Below are positions 30,704-39,530 of a stretch of DNA of 45,671 nt, piece by piece. A model generated the notes under the pieces. It had not been told where the DNA came from, searched no databases, and saw only the letters and a program-made list of their open reading frames with translations. This stretch comes from a virus. The position numbers and the translations under genes were made by a program. The stretch lies in IMG/VR virus record IMGVR_UViG_3300005294_000050, positions 1-45,671 of that record. One strand, 5' to 3'. Position 1 is the first letter of the stretch. Every line of letters starts with the position of its first letter.

Positions 30704-31225
30704 ATGGGTTCTCTCGGCCCCAAGATGCTCAACACCGCGAATCGACGCCTTGATTGGGTGCCGACGATCGCGGACATCACGAAGCCCACTCCCACCGAAC
30801 TGAACGCCGGGGTCAACCTGACGTGCCGGGTCACAGTCGCGAACTACCAGTTCGGGATCACGGGAACGAACATCATCACTGACCCGTCCCCGTGCGACAG
30901 CATCGAAGCCGGCGCCCCGGGCATGGACACGTTCGAGGCCTCCTTCGACATGTTCCGGTTCAAGGACACCGTTGACGACCTCGCCTGGACGACGTTCACG
31001 GACAAGAACCTGGCTGGGTTCTTGGTCGAGCGCGTGGGGCAGGTTGCCGAAGGCGAGAAGCCCGAGGACGTGCCGTACGCGGCCGACGACGAGGTGGCGA
31101 TCATGCAGGGCCTTACCTTGTCTCCGCAGCCGCTCTCCCCGGCCACGGCGGGCTTCGAGAAGTTCAAGCAGGGTTTCGCCCCGCAGTCCTTCGCGCCCCG
31201 CGCGATCGTCGCCGCTGGAGCCTAA
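30704..31225 (+). CDS. Major tail (tube) protein
   Basis: The 173-residue protein follows the previous stop closely, after a GTAAGTA leader. It has the strand-rich build of tail tube proteins (WVPTIADITKPTPTELNAG, TCRVTVANYQFG, DTFEASFDMFRFKDTVDDLAW, GFLVERVGQ). It sits directly before a hairpin, the tail assembly chaperones and the tape measure, which is the fixed position of the major tail gene. Confidence 0.85.
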   Translation: MGSLGPKMLNTANRRLDWVPTIADITKPTPTELNAGVNLTCRVTVANYQFGITGTNIITDPSPCDSIEAGAPGMDTFEASFDMFRFKDTVDDLAWTTFTDKNLAGFLVERVGQVAEGEKPEDVPYAADDEVAIMQGLTLSPQPLSPATAGFEKFKQGFAPQSFAPRAIVAAGA

Positions 31226-31242
31226 CCGCTCCCTCACAACTG

Positions 31243-31278
31243 CCTTGGCGGGCGTTGGTCAGGCTCCGCCCGCCAAGG
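31243..31278 (+). terminator. Hairpin after the major tail gene
   Basis: CCTTGGCGGGCG (31243-31254) and CGCCCGCCAAGG (31267-31278) pair perfectly over 12 bp with a 12-base loop. There is no T tract. It probably lets most transcripts end after the major tail gene and lowers expression of the chaperones and tape measure. Confidence 0.6.
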
Positions 31279-31331
31279 TGCACCACCCTGAACAACCCGA
31301 GCCTGCCCACACTCTTAGGAGCCTGAAACCC

Positions 31332-31991
31332 ATGACCGAAAACCAGATCCCCGCCCCGTCCGCAGAGCTCGACTTCGACGCATGGCTGGCCGGCGGAGAA
31401 CGCGCCGCCCACTACGTCAACCTCTACTCCCGCCTCGACCTCATCGCCTCCATCGAAGAACTCCAGAAGCAACTGGTGGCGATCGACGAAGTCACAGAGG
31501 GCGACGAAGCCATGGGCGGCAACGAAGACCCCAACGAGGACCTCCACGAACAGGTCAACGCGCTCTACGCCGAAGTAGACGCTTCCAAACGCGAATTCCG
31601 GGTAGAAGCCCTAACCGACGAAGAGTCGGACGAGATCCAGAAGCAGGTCCGCACCGACCTGTCCGACCAGATCGACGCGGCAGCCACCGAGGGGCAGACG
31701 GAAGCACGGAAGACGGCCAAACGCCTCGGCATCACCGCCCCCGGAGACATCAACAACCTCGTCCGTGTAGGCGCAAACGAGACTGCGACCGCACTGGTCA
31801 ACCGTGAGGCCGCGCTGCGCAAGATCGCCCAGGCGACGAAGGTCCGGCAGGGCGGCGACTGGCTGCCACTCACTGTCGGCCAGGTCCGCGCCCTCTACAA
31901 GAAGCTCGGCCAGGCACAAATCGACATGCTCGCCGACGCCGCCATGAAAGCCGCGAACGAGGTACCCGAGGTCACGATCCCAAAATCGTAG
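31332..31991 (+). CDS. Tail assembly chaperone G
   Basis: ATG 31332 starts a 219-residue acidic helical protein (TENQIPAPSAELDFDAWLAG, SIEELQKQLVAIDEVTEGDE, LYAEVDASKREFRVEALTDE) placed between the major tail and tape measure genes, where siphoviruses encode G-type chaperones. Its last codons contain a slippery CCCAAAA immediately before the stop TAG. A part of the ribosomes would make the longer GT form. It wraps the tape measure during tail assembly. Confidence 0.85.
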   Translation: MTENQIPAPSAELDFDAWLAGGERAAHYVNLYSRLDLIASIEELQKQLVAIDEVTEGDEAMGGNEDPNEDLHEQVNALYAEVDASKREFRVEALTDEESDEIQKQVRTDLSDQIDAAATEGQTEARKTAKRLGITAPGDINNLVRVGANETATALVNREAALRKIAQATKVRQGGDWLPLTVGQVRALYKKLGQAQIDMLADAAMKAANEVPEVTIPKS

Positions 31992-32335
31992 AAGCCCTCG
32001 CAAAGCCGCGCTGGACGCACCTGCTCGACTTGGTGCGCACAGCGCGGACCTGGAGGCTCCCTCCCACCGTCCTACAGGGCTTACGGAAAGAGGACGGGAC
32101 CTTCAACTACCAGGACAGGATCCTCGCGCTCGCCGTCCAACGGTTCGAAGACTCGTTGTGTCCTGACTGCGGCCTGCCTGCTTCTGTGGCTAAGGGCGAC
32201 CACAACGTGGGCCGCATCGAGGTTAACGAAGGCGACATGTGCCACGGCTGTGTCGCCGTAGAGGAACACCGGGCAGACAAGAGCCGCCAGTCCTACCCAG
32301 GACAGAAGCACTACCTAAAGATCGACTGGGATTAG
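31332..32335 (+). CDS. Tail assembly chaperone GT (by -1 frameshift)
   Basis: Reading shifts back one base at CCCAAAA (31979-31985): 218 residues of G, then 116 residues from the ATC at 31985 to TAG at 32333-32335, 334 in all. The T part begins IVEALAKPRWTHLLDLVRTAR and carries a zinc-ribbon-like CPDCGLPAS and CHGC. This part has no ribosome site or early start codon of its own, so frameshifting explains it best. GT links the tape measure to the tail tube protein. Confidence 0.8.
31979..31985 (+). promoter_or_regulatory. Slippery heptamer CCCAAAA
   Basis: In the zero frame it reads AT[C CCA AAA] TCG TAG, a perfect X-XXY-YYZ heptamer with X=C, Y=A, Z=A. The stop follows one codon later, and the -1 frame stays open for 117 codons including its stop. 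Confidence 0.85.
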
Positions 32336-32544
32336 TCGACAGGCTTCTCGCGCCGACGGCCGATGCCGACTAGCAGGGTGATGAACCCGGCGAACGCGGC
32401 GAAGGTTCCCACGCCTTGCAGTCCCGCCGCGTCTCCGGTGGTCCCGATGATCGCGAATGCGACGCCGAAAACGAGTAGCGCGAGCCCGGTCATGATCGTG
32501 TTGTGCCCGCGCTTATGCCGGACGCTTCCCCCATTTTGAGTCAT
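32332..32544 (-). CDS. Two-helix membrane protein on the opposite strand (moron)
   Basis: The 70-residue protein has two hydrophobic segments (about 18-36, MTGLALLVFGVAFAIIG; and 44-62, GVGTFAAFAGFITLLVGIG) and a basic tail (RRREKPVD). It is read against the late operon, with its stop overlapping the GT stop. An extended -10 lies just upstream (see 32551-32559), so it can be expressed in the lysogen. Small membrane morons often exclude superinfecting phages; that role is inferred from place and topology only. Confidence 0.7.
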   Translation of the reverse strand: MTQNGGSVRHKRGHNTIMTGLALLVFGVAFAIIGTTGDAAGLQGVGTFAAFAGFITLLVGIGRRREKPVD

Positions 32545-32550
32545 ACGCCG

Positions 32551-32559
32551 ATTATCACA
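32551..32559 (-). promoter_or_regulatory. Extended -10 of the moron promoter
   Basis: On the minus strand TGTGATAAT (extended TGn plus GATAAT, five of six matches) ends six bases before the ATG at 32544. Normal spacing would place transcription start on or next to the A of ATG, giving a leaderless mRNA; no ribosome site is present, which agrees. Confidence 0.55.
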
Positions 32560-32595
32560 CGGCTGGAACTAGCAACTGAATAGCGGAGGTGGCCT

Positions 32596-35500
32596 GTGGC
32601 CAAGCGTGAGGTAGTCGTTCGGATGAAAGCCGAAATCTCGTCGTTTAAGCGGGATATGGCCGTAGCGGCGTCGTCCGCCAGGAAGGCTGCCAAAGAAGTC
32701 GAGGACTCGGGAGTCAAGGCCCGGTCGGGAATCGGCAAGCTGGGTGAGGTAGCGAAGTCCCATGAGAAGGCTTGGGACCAGGCGTCCAGCGCCCTGGTAG
32801 GTGGCGGCGCGGCTATCGTGGGCGGCCTGGGTCTTGCCACGAAGGCTGCCATGGACTGGGAGTCGGCATGGACGGGCGTGAAGAAGACTGTCAATGGGTC
32901 CGACGACCAGCTGGCAAAGGTTGAGGACGGGCTCCGTGGTCTCGCAAAGACCCTCCCCTCGACTCACGCGGAAATCGCAGGCGTAGCCGAGGCAGCAGGT
33001 CAGTTGGGTGTTGCCACCGGTGATGTCGTCGGATTCACGAAGACGATGATCGACCTCGGTGAGTCCACGAACCTGACCGCGGAGGACGCGGCGACGAATA
33101 TCGCCCAGATCTCCAACGTCATGGGCACCATGAAGCGCGAAGGAGTTCTGGGAGTCCAGAAGTTCGGGTCTGCTTTGGTCGCCCTCGGTAACGACGGGGC
33201 ATCCACCGAGGTCGAGATCCTCAATATGGCGCAGCGCATCGCAGGTGCCGGTGCAACCATCGGCGCTTCCGAGTCCGATGTTCTCGCCCTGTCGAACACG
33301 CTCGCGTCCATGGGTGTCCGCGCCGAAATGGGTGGCGGCGTCACGACCCGCGTCATGCTGAAAATGTACTCCGCCGTGCAAGAGGGCGGGGACAAGCTTC
33401 AGGCGTTCGCGAAGGTTGCCGGCACCAGTGCCGAAGAGTTCGGCCAGAAGTTCAAGGACGACCCGATCCGGGCGATGGACCTTGTCAACAAGGGGCTGAA
33501 GCGTGTCCAGGATGGCGGCGGGAACGTCGTCGCCACGATGAAGGAACTCGGGATCAAGGGAACCGAGGAAACGCAGGTCATGCTGCAGTTGGCCGCGTCC
33601 GGTGACCTGCTCTCTGATTCGTTGAATCTTGGGTCGCAGGCGTGGGATCAGAACCTGGCCCTCGCAAAGGAGGCTGAGCAGCGGTACGCGACGGCTGAGT
33701 CGAAGGTCAAGATCGCGTGGAACAACATCAAGGATTCGGCTATCGACGCCGGGTCTGTGCTGCTGCCCATGGTGTCGCAGATTGCCGAGGGTGCCGCGAC
33801 CCTGGGTGGCGCGTTCGGGGCTCTCCCTGCCCCCGTGCAGGGCGCCGTGGTGGGGCTTGCCGGTGTTGCCGGTGTTGCCGCTCTTGCTGTGGGCGGGACG
33901 ATGAAGCTGGCGAAGGGTGCGCTCGATACTGTGTCCGGGCTGCGCGCCTTGTCGGGCGAGTTCCCGAAGACCATCAGTGGGCTCGGGAAGCTAGCCAAGG
34001 CTGCAGGTTATGCTGCCGCAATTGCGGGGGTTGGCATCGCGATCGCGAAGATCGCCGAAGCGAACTACATGGACGACATCGACACCGGCATGGGCCGTGT
34101 CGCCCTGGCCATCGCGAAGGTCGCCGCCGGGGCGCCGGACGCCTCGCAGGCCATCGACGACCTGTTCAAGGACCGCAATGGTGGAAACCTGACCGGCGAT
34201 GTCGAAGACCTCGAATCTGCGATCGACCGCACGTTCAACAAGTCCGCTGGCGAGAAGTTCAACGACTGGGCCGAGAAGGGCATCAACGCAGTCACGGGGA
34301 TCAAGGGGTCCTCGCAGATCCTCGGCGACACGTGGGGCCGTATTGACCAGCAGCTCGCCGACATGGTCAACAGCGGTAACACCGAGGACGCCACCAAGTC
34401 ATTCGAGGCGATCTCTGAAAAGGCCAAGGAACAACGCGTCAGTGTCGAACAACTGAAGACACTGTTCCCTGGATACAAGGATGCCCTCGACGGGGCTGCC
34501 GCATCCAGCGAAGACCTCGGCACAAAGGCCGAGGGTGCCGCGGGAAGCCTCGACGAGCTCGGCGCATCTGGGGATGACGCTTCGGCGGCTTCAAAGGAAG
34601 TTGCGGATGCACTGGAGAAAGTTGGCCTCGCCGCTGACGGGACTGTAACGTCCCTGTCGGCCTATCTCGATGCACTCGTCTCTTCTGGACTGGCTACGAT
34701 GTCCAGCCGGGAAGCCTCCTTCAAGTGGGCCGAATCCCTGCGGAACACGTCGAAGGAAGTCGACGAAATTGCCAAGTCCCAAGGCAAGCTCGGCGCCGTC
34801 CTCGCGAAAGGGAAGGACGACTTCAACCGGAACACCGACTCTGGACTTGCAGGTCTGCAGCTCTTCCAGGGGAAGCTGCAGGAAGGCATCCAAGTCGCCC
34901 AAACGTACGCGGCGGACAGCACGAAGTCCCAGGGCGACGTGGTCAAGCAGCTGCAGTCGACCTACGACGCTGCGGTGAAGGTTGGCACCGGTTTCGGCAT
35001 GTCGAAGACGGCTGCGGAAGGACTTGCACGGGAGACGCTGCACATCCCGAAGGACGTGTCGATCAAGACATGGTTCGACGAGACCGCGAAGGGCATGGCC
35101 AATGACCTGACCGGCGCGCTGGACGCGATGCCGGATCGCAAGGACATCAAGGTGTTCGTGTCTGATGATGGCACTGTGAATCTGACACAAGCTCAGATTG
35201 ACGCGATCATGGGGCAGACGGTCCTCACTGAGGTCACAGATGCCGGCACCGTCCTGCACGTGCAGGGCAAGATCAACGGTGTCACCGATGGCGATGCCCG
35301 GCTCCTCGTCCGCGATGACGGGACCGTGTCAATCGTCCAGGGCAAGATCAACGGGGTCAAGGACGGGTCTGCGACCGTGAAGGTCGGAGAGACCGGCATC
35401 TCCGCCGTGCAGGCCGCGATCAACTCGATCACTGGCCGCAGCGTGAACGTCACGGTGAAGCAGAAAGTCGAGCAGCAGCTCGTCCCGTTCCACCAGCCGG

Positions 35501-37122
35501 CAAGGTTCTTCGACAAGCTCGGCGGCGGTGCCAACGGTGGCCGGGTAGGAAACCTGCCCCGGCGCGCCGGCGGCGGACGTCTACCGACAACAGGCCTCGG
35601 CGAAGACATGATCCTCGGCGTCAACGGCGCCGGCATGCCCCTCGCCCGGGTCAACGACCGCGAATGGGTGATCAACCAGAAGTCGTCCGACAAGCACGAC
35701 GGACTCCTCGGGATGATCAACCGCGACGACCCGCGCCTCGAATCGATGAAGGGCCTGATGGGCCTCGCCTCCGGTGGCCGCGTGTCTGCATCCTCGCGTG
35801 CTTCGGGTGAGGCGCAGGCGCTGCAGTCTGACGTTGCGTCGTTGAAGTCGTATCTCCGGGGCGAGAAAGCCCAGGAGAAAGCGGCTCAGCGCTCCTACGA
35901 CCGTATCGACGGGAAGAAGGAGAACAAGGGCGCGAAGTCTGCGGCGAAGCGTCGCCTGAATGCGGCGAAGGCTGACGTGAAGCGGACTGAAGCCCAGATT
36001 GATCGGGCGCAGAAAGCCTTGCAGGACACGAAGGCGAAAGCCGGTCGTCTCTCCGAGGAGCAGTTCGATCTGGCCCGGGACCTGAAACGCGGGAGCATTA
36101 CCGAATCGTTCACCAGCGGGTCGGGCATGTCCGTCGTGGACAGGTTGTTCGAGCAGTCGAAGAACAAGGATCTGTCGAAGGGGCAGCGCTCCGCTCTGCG
36201 GTCCACGGCCTACAAGATGGAGTCCGAACTCCTGAAGCTGGAGAAGCGGTCAGACTCGCTCGCAGCCTCGCTGGAGAAGGCGACGAAGAAGCGTGACGAC
36301 CTGCTGTCGGTGCGTGACTCCGTCGCTGGCGGCCTGCGGGGTGAGTACTCGCTGGAGTCGGCCCTGTCGCGGCATTACGAGTATTCGACGGCGCCGGCCA
36401 CCGCGAAGGGGTTGGCGTCGCAGGCAACCGCGCAGGCGTCGAAGATCAAGGCGTTCGCGTCCAAGCTCGACAAGCTCCGGAAGAAGGGTTACCCGTCGGC
36501 GATCATCCAAGAGGTCGCCGAGCTCGGCACCCTGAAAGGTGGCGCTGCCGCGGATGTCCTGCTGGCTGGGACGGCTTCGGATGTGAAGGCATTTCAGAAG
36601 GCGTACAAGAACATCGACAAGTACTCGAACACTGCTGGCCAGTACGTGACCGAGTCGATGTACAAGGGCGGACTGGATGCCGCCGCTGGGCTCGTGAACG
36701 GGCTGCTGTCCAAGGAAAAAGACGTCGAGTCCGCCACCTACAAGCTCGGCAAGGCGGCAGAGCGCGGATTCCAAAAGGCCCTCGACATCCACTCACCGTC
36801 ACGGGTGATGATGCAAGCCGGCATCCACACTGGCGAGGGGGCCGAACTGGGCATCCTCGCCAAGGTGTCGGACGTGCAGAAGGCCATGGGCCAACTCACG
36901 GAAGTCCCGGGCGCGACCTCGTGGGGCACCCCCGCAGCCTCCGTTGCCGCTCAGTCGCAAATCGCGCCGACGGTCAACCTCACGGCCGTTGTCGAGAATC
37001 CGTGGACCGGCGAGCAAATCGAAGCGAAGGTCCGCACGGTCGCCAACCATTCCGTGCCCGCGGCAGCAAACAAGCTCATCCGTCGGAATGACTTCGGCGG
37101 CGTCCATAAGGGGAGGTACTGA
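32596..37122 (+). CDS. Tail tape measure protein
   Basis: The GTG at 32596 has GGAGGTGG upstream. At 1508 residues it is the longest gene. The N-terminal third is a phage tape measure domain (WESAWTGVKKTVNGSDDQLA, MIDLGESTNLTAEDAATNIAQ). Hydrophobic segments lie at about 412-435 and 470-490. Three short repeats with Q-G-K-I-N-G-V at about 890-930 suggest small strand repeats, and coiled coils run through about 1070-1270. The C-terminal end contains SPSRVMMQAG, common in tape measures. By the known rough ratio of 1.5 angstrom per residue the tail would be about 220 nm. Confidence 0.95.
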   Translation: MAKREVVVRMKAEISSFKRDMAVAASSARKAAKEVEDSGVKARSGIGKLGEVAKSHEKAWDQASSALVGGGAAIVGGLGLATKAAMDWESAWTGVKKTVNGSDDQLAKVEDGLRGLAKTLPSTHAEIAGVAEAAGQLGVATGDVVGFTKTMIDLGESTNLTAEDAATNIAQISNVMGTMKREGVLGVQKFGSALVALGNDGASTEVEILNMAQRIAGAGATIGASESDVLALSNTLASMGVRAEMGGGVTTRVMLKMYSAVQEGGDKLQAFAKVAGTSAEEFGQKFKDDPIRAMDLVNKGLKRVQDGGGNVVATMKELGIKGTEETQVMLQLAASGDLLSDSLNLGSQAWDQNLALAKEAEQRYATAESKVKIAWNNIKDSAIDAGSVLLPMVSQIAEGAATLGGAFGALPAPVQGAVVGLAGVAGVAALAVGGTMKLAKGALDTVSGLRALSGEFPKTISGLGKLAKAAGYAAAIAGVGIAIAKIAEANYMDDIDTGMGRVALAIAKVAAGAPDASQAIDDLFKDRNGGNLTGDVEDLESAIDRTFNKSAGEKFNDWAEKGINAVTGIKGSSQILGDTWGRIDQQLADMVNSGNTEDATKSFEAISEKAKEQRVSVEQLKTLFPGYKDALDGAAASSEDLGTKAEGAAGSLDELGASGDDASAASKEVADALEKVGLAADGTVTSLSAYLDALVSSGLATMSSREASFKWAESLRNTSKEVDEIAKSQGKLGAVLAKGKDDFNRNTDSGLAGLQLFQGKLQEGIQVAQTYAADSTKSQGDVVKQLQSTYDAAVKVGTGFGMSKTAAEGLARETLHIPKDVSIKTWFDETAKGMANDLTGALDAMPDRKDIKVFVSDDGTVNLTQAQIDAIMGQTVLTEVTDAGTVLHVQGKINGVTDGDARLLVRDDGTVSIVQGKINGVKDGSATVKVGETGISAVQAAINSITGRSVNVTVKQKVEQQLVPFHQPARFFDKLGGGANGGRVGNLPRRAGGGRLPTTGLGEDMILGVNGAGMPLARVNDREWVINQKSSDKHDGLLGMINRDDPRLESMKGLMGLASGGRVSASSRASGEAQALQSDVASLKSYLRGEKAQEKAAQRSYDRIDGKKENKGAKSAAKRRLNAAKADVKRTEAQIDRAQKALQDTKAKAGRLSEEQFDLARDLKRGSITESFTSGSGMSVVDRLFEQSKNKDLSKGQRSALRSTAYKMESELLKLEKRSDSLAASLEKATKKRDDLLSVRDSVAGGLRGEYSLESALSRHYEYSTAPATAKGLASQATAQASKIKAFASKLDKLRKKGYPSAIIQEVAELGTLKGGAAADVLLAGTASDVKAFQKAYKNIDKYSNTAGQYVTESMYKGGLDAAAGLVNGLLSKEKDVESATYKLGKAAERGFQKALDIHSPSRVMMQAGIHTGEGAELGILAKVSDVQKAMGQLTEVPGATSWGTPAASVAAQSQIAPTVNLTAVVENPWTGEQIEAKVRTVANHSVPAAANKLIRRNDFGGVHKGRY

Positions 37123-37997
37123 TGGCTGTCCTGCAAGATGGCGACTTCGAGCTCGACGGCTACCTGTTCTCGGGATGCAAGGACACCCCCGCCTATGTGC
37201 GGTCCTTCAGCCAGGGGAAGGTGGACCACCGGATCCAGGATGCGGTGAACCCGGTCGGAGACAACATGTTCTTCGGCCGGGACTACCTCACCCCGGCGTC
37301 GTGGGAGTTCGGGTTGCGGATCCGGCAGGAGGGTATCGGGCAGGCCGCCAGCATCTTCGGCGGTCTGGTGAAGGCGTGGCGGGCTGATTCCAAGCGCCTC
37401 ACCCCCGGCGCCATGTCGGTCCTCCGGTACAACCGGGGCGGGGTCACGCGGCGCGTCTACGGGCGCGCTCGGGGCATTGTCCCGAACATGGAGAACGGCT
37501 GGATTGCCGGGATCATCGACGCCGACACGGTGTTCGACCAGGCAGACCAGTGGCACTACGACGACGCGGCCCGTTCGCTGGTCGTGACTCTCATTCCCGG
37601 CACGCCCGGTGGTCTCTTGTCGCCGCTGATCAGCCCGTTGACGACGATTGCCGGGGGAACGCGACAGGGAATCATCGAGGAAGTCGGCGGCGAGGGCCCC
37701 GCGCCTTACACGGTGAAGTTCAGCGGGCCGGTCACCGATCCGTCCGTCATCGTGTCTGGACGCGAGGTCAAGCTCCTGACGACGCTGGCCTATGACCAGG
37801 TGGCAACTATCGACACCCGCCTGATGACCGCAACCCGGAGCGACGGCGCAAATCTGTCCGGCGCCCTATCACGCAAGACCCGACTGACGGAGTCGCGCAT
37901 CAAACCCGGGCCCGCCGAAGTCATTTACAGCGGCACGGACGCAACCGGGACTTCCACATGCACAGTCACGTGGCGTCCCACCTACTACGGATTCTGA
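37122..37997 (+). CDS. Distal tail (Dit-like) protein
   Basis: The ATG at 37122 overlaps the tape measure stop (TGATG). The 291-residue strand-rich protein has segments FELDGYLFSGCKDTPAYVRS, DYLTPASWEFGLRI and GGVTRRVYGRARGIVPNMEN, consistent with a Dit-type ring at the tail tip. The second half (about 190-291) looks like a galectin-like or carbohydrate-binding extension. Position directly after the tape measure is the usual Dit position. Confidence 0.75.
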   Translation: MAVLQDGDFELDGYLFSGCKDTPAYVRSFSQGKVDHRIQDAVNPVGDNMFFGRDYLTPASWEFGLRIRQEGIGQAASIFGGLVKAWRADSKRLTPGAMSVLRYNRGGVTRRVYGRARGIVPNMENGWIAGIIDADTVFDQADQWHYDDAARSLVVTLIPGTPGGLLSPLISPLTTIAGGTRQGIIEEVGGEGPAPYTVKFSGPVTDPSVIVSGREVKLLTTLAYDQVATIDTRLMTATRSDGANLSGALSRKTRLTESRIKPGPAEVIYSGTDATGTSTCTVTWRPTYYGF

Positions 37998-38007
37998 GGA
38001 GTAAACA

Positions 38008-38244
38008 ATGCCCGCTTACCAAGCCAGCATGGCCGTCCGAGACCCATTCACTGGAGCACGACTGATAGTCAATGGAGAACTCTCCATCGACGAATCACAG
38101 TTCTTCTGCTCGAGCCCGCGGGGGCAGCACACGAATCAGGCCACGCCCGCCGGGCCGGGTGCGTCGGAACTCATCCGGCGCACCCAGCAATCGAGCAGGT
38201 CAGACCTATCCGACGGCTGGCCGGGCGCTACCAACGCCAGCTGA
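38008..38244 (+). CDS. Small tail-region protein, possibly shortened
   Basis: ATG 38008 follows GAGGAGT. The 78-residue product begins with a folded-looking part (YQASMAVRDPFTGARLIVNG, LSIDESQFFCSS). A low-complexity tail follows (RGQHTNQATPAGPGASEL) and overlaps the convergent gene 38206-38433 by 39 bases. The abrupt change suggests the 3' end was altered when that gene was acquired. Role unknown. Confidence 0.55.
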   Translation: MPAYQASMAVRDPFTGARLIVNGELSIDESQFFCSSPRGQHTNQATPAGPGASELIRRTQQSSRSDLSDGWPGATNAS

Positions 38245-38433
38245 TTCCAGCTTGGCAATGCGGTCTTCCAGCCTCTGGATTGTCTGTGTGAGCACCTGCA
38301 CCTGGGATTGGTGAAGGTTCAGCAGATCCAGGTGGGCACGTGACTCCTCGGGATCCTCTGATAGTGCGCTTCGTGCCTGAATCAGCTGTTCAGAGAGTAA
38401 AACCTCGTAGCTCTTGGCAAGACCTGTGGCCAT
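38206..38433 (-). CDS. Coiled-coil protein on the opposite strand (second moron)
   Basis: ATG 38433 on the minus strand has AGGGGGA six bases upstream. The 75-residue product is helical, with a clear coiled coil at about 40-66 (LHQSQVQVLTQTIQRLEDRIAKLE). It runs against the tail operon between two tail genes, and a 12-base inverted repeat lies just upstream of its start. It is probably expressed apart from the late operon. Function unknown. Confidence 0.65.
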   Translation of the reverse strand: MATGLAKSYEVLLSEQLIQARSALSEDPEESRAHLDLLNLHQSQVQVLTQTIQRLEDRIAKLESAGVGSARPAVG

Positions 38434-38452
38434 GTTATTCCCCCTAATTTCG

Positions 38453-38510
38453 GGCGCGCAGTGGTTCTGCGCTGACTGTGTTGACGCTCACAGCCTAGCC
38501 ACTGCGCGCC
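38453..38510. repeat. 12-base inverted repeat upstream of the second moron
   Basis: GGCGCGCAGTGG (38453-38464) and CCACTGCGCGCC (38499-38510) are perfect inverted copies. Between them CTGTG and CACAG form a smaller nested stem around TTGACGCT. The minus strand contains TAGGCT, a plausible -10. The structure could end late transcripts, insulate the moron or bind a regulator. Confidence 0.6.
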
Positions 38511-38540
38511 TGATTCCTCTTTTCATGATTGGAGTAAACG

Positions 38541-39527
38541 ATGGCACTAGATCCTGTCCCGTGGTTCATTGGCGGGGGCGCGGAACACAGCCCTGAAGTG
38601 GCCCGGCTTCTGGCCTACGCCGCAACCAGTGGGTCCAATGGGGTGACGCTTGCCGGCGACTTGCATGTGAATCAACTTCCCACCCCGGGGCCCGCAGTTC
38701 GCGTGGCCATCGGCACGGGGGTGCTGCTGAACCAGTTCCCTGGTGGCGGGCGGCAATCGTACTTGGTCCGCAACACCCCGGAAACTGAGGTCCCGATTCC
38801 GGCTACGGGATCCAGCGGCGGGGCGGTCCGCTATGTGATTGTTCGGATCGATGATCCGCAGTATGCCGGCCAAGCGCCGGTGGATCCACGGGTTGGGCCG
38901 TATGTCCGGTTCGCCGTGGTTTCCAGCGTGGCGAATCTCAACTACCCGCACTTGGTGCTCTGCCGGATTGACCAGCCGGCGAATACGGCAACGATCACGA
39001 ATCTGATGATCACCGATCTGCGCGAAGTCGCGAACCCGCGGGAGAAGACGCTCGTCTACCCGCGCCCAAACGTCACCAACGACGCCGGAATGGTGCTGAC
39101 CAGTCGTCAGGCTTACCCGGACGGTGAGTGGTTCCCCAACGTCGGTGGCACAACCAACAACGGCGTCTACCGGGTGGACATCCCCGAGTGGGCGACCCGC
39201 ATGCAAATCCGGATGGAATGGCTCTCGATTCGCTACTCCAACAACCCGGGATACGGCCAGTACTGGGTCACGTACGGTCCGGACGCCGGCACCCCGGACC
39301 CGGACTACCGCACCCAGGCCTTCGCCTGGGACTCGGACGATTCGACCAACCGGGTGAACTGGGTGTTGCACCAGGAAGTCGCCGTCCCGGCGGCCATCCG
39401 CGGGACCAGCCAGCCGTTCGTGGCGCGGGCCAATAAGACCTCCCCGACGAGCTACGCGGGCAAGGTCGAGTTGACTGCGCTCTCGGGCATGGTGTTCTCG
39501 GTGCGCTTCCTGGAAGTCGCGGCGTAG
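38541..39527 (+). CDS. Minor tail protein
   Basis: ATG 38541 follows GGAG by six bases. The 328-residue protein starts ALDPVPWFIGGGAEHSPEVARLLAYAAT, a form shared by actinophage tail tip proteins. It has a strand-rich first domain (VRVAIGTGVLLNQFPGG, YVIVRIDDPQYAG) and a C-terminal jelly-roll-like domain (YRVDIPEWATRMQIRMEW). The first domain suits attachment to the tip, the second host surface contact; this split is inferred. Confidence 0.7.
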   Translation: MALDPVPWFIGGGAEHSPEVARLLAYAATSGSNGVTLAGDLHVNQLPTPGPAVRVAIGTGVLLNQFPGGGRQSYLVRNTPETEVPIPATGSSGGAVRYVIVRIDDPQYAGQAPVDPRVGPYVRFAVVSSVANLNYPHLVLCRIDQPANTATITNLMITDLREVANPREKTLVYPRPNVTNDAGMVLTSRQAYPDGEWFPNVGGTTNNGVYRVDIPEWATRMQIRMEWLSIRYSNNPGYGQYWVTYGPDAGTPDPDYRTQAFAWDSDDSTNRVNWVLHQEVAVPAAIRGTSQPFVARANKTSPTSYAGKVELTALSGMVFSVRFLEVAA

Positions 39528-39530
39528 GCC

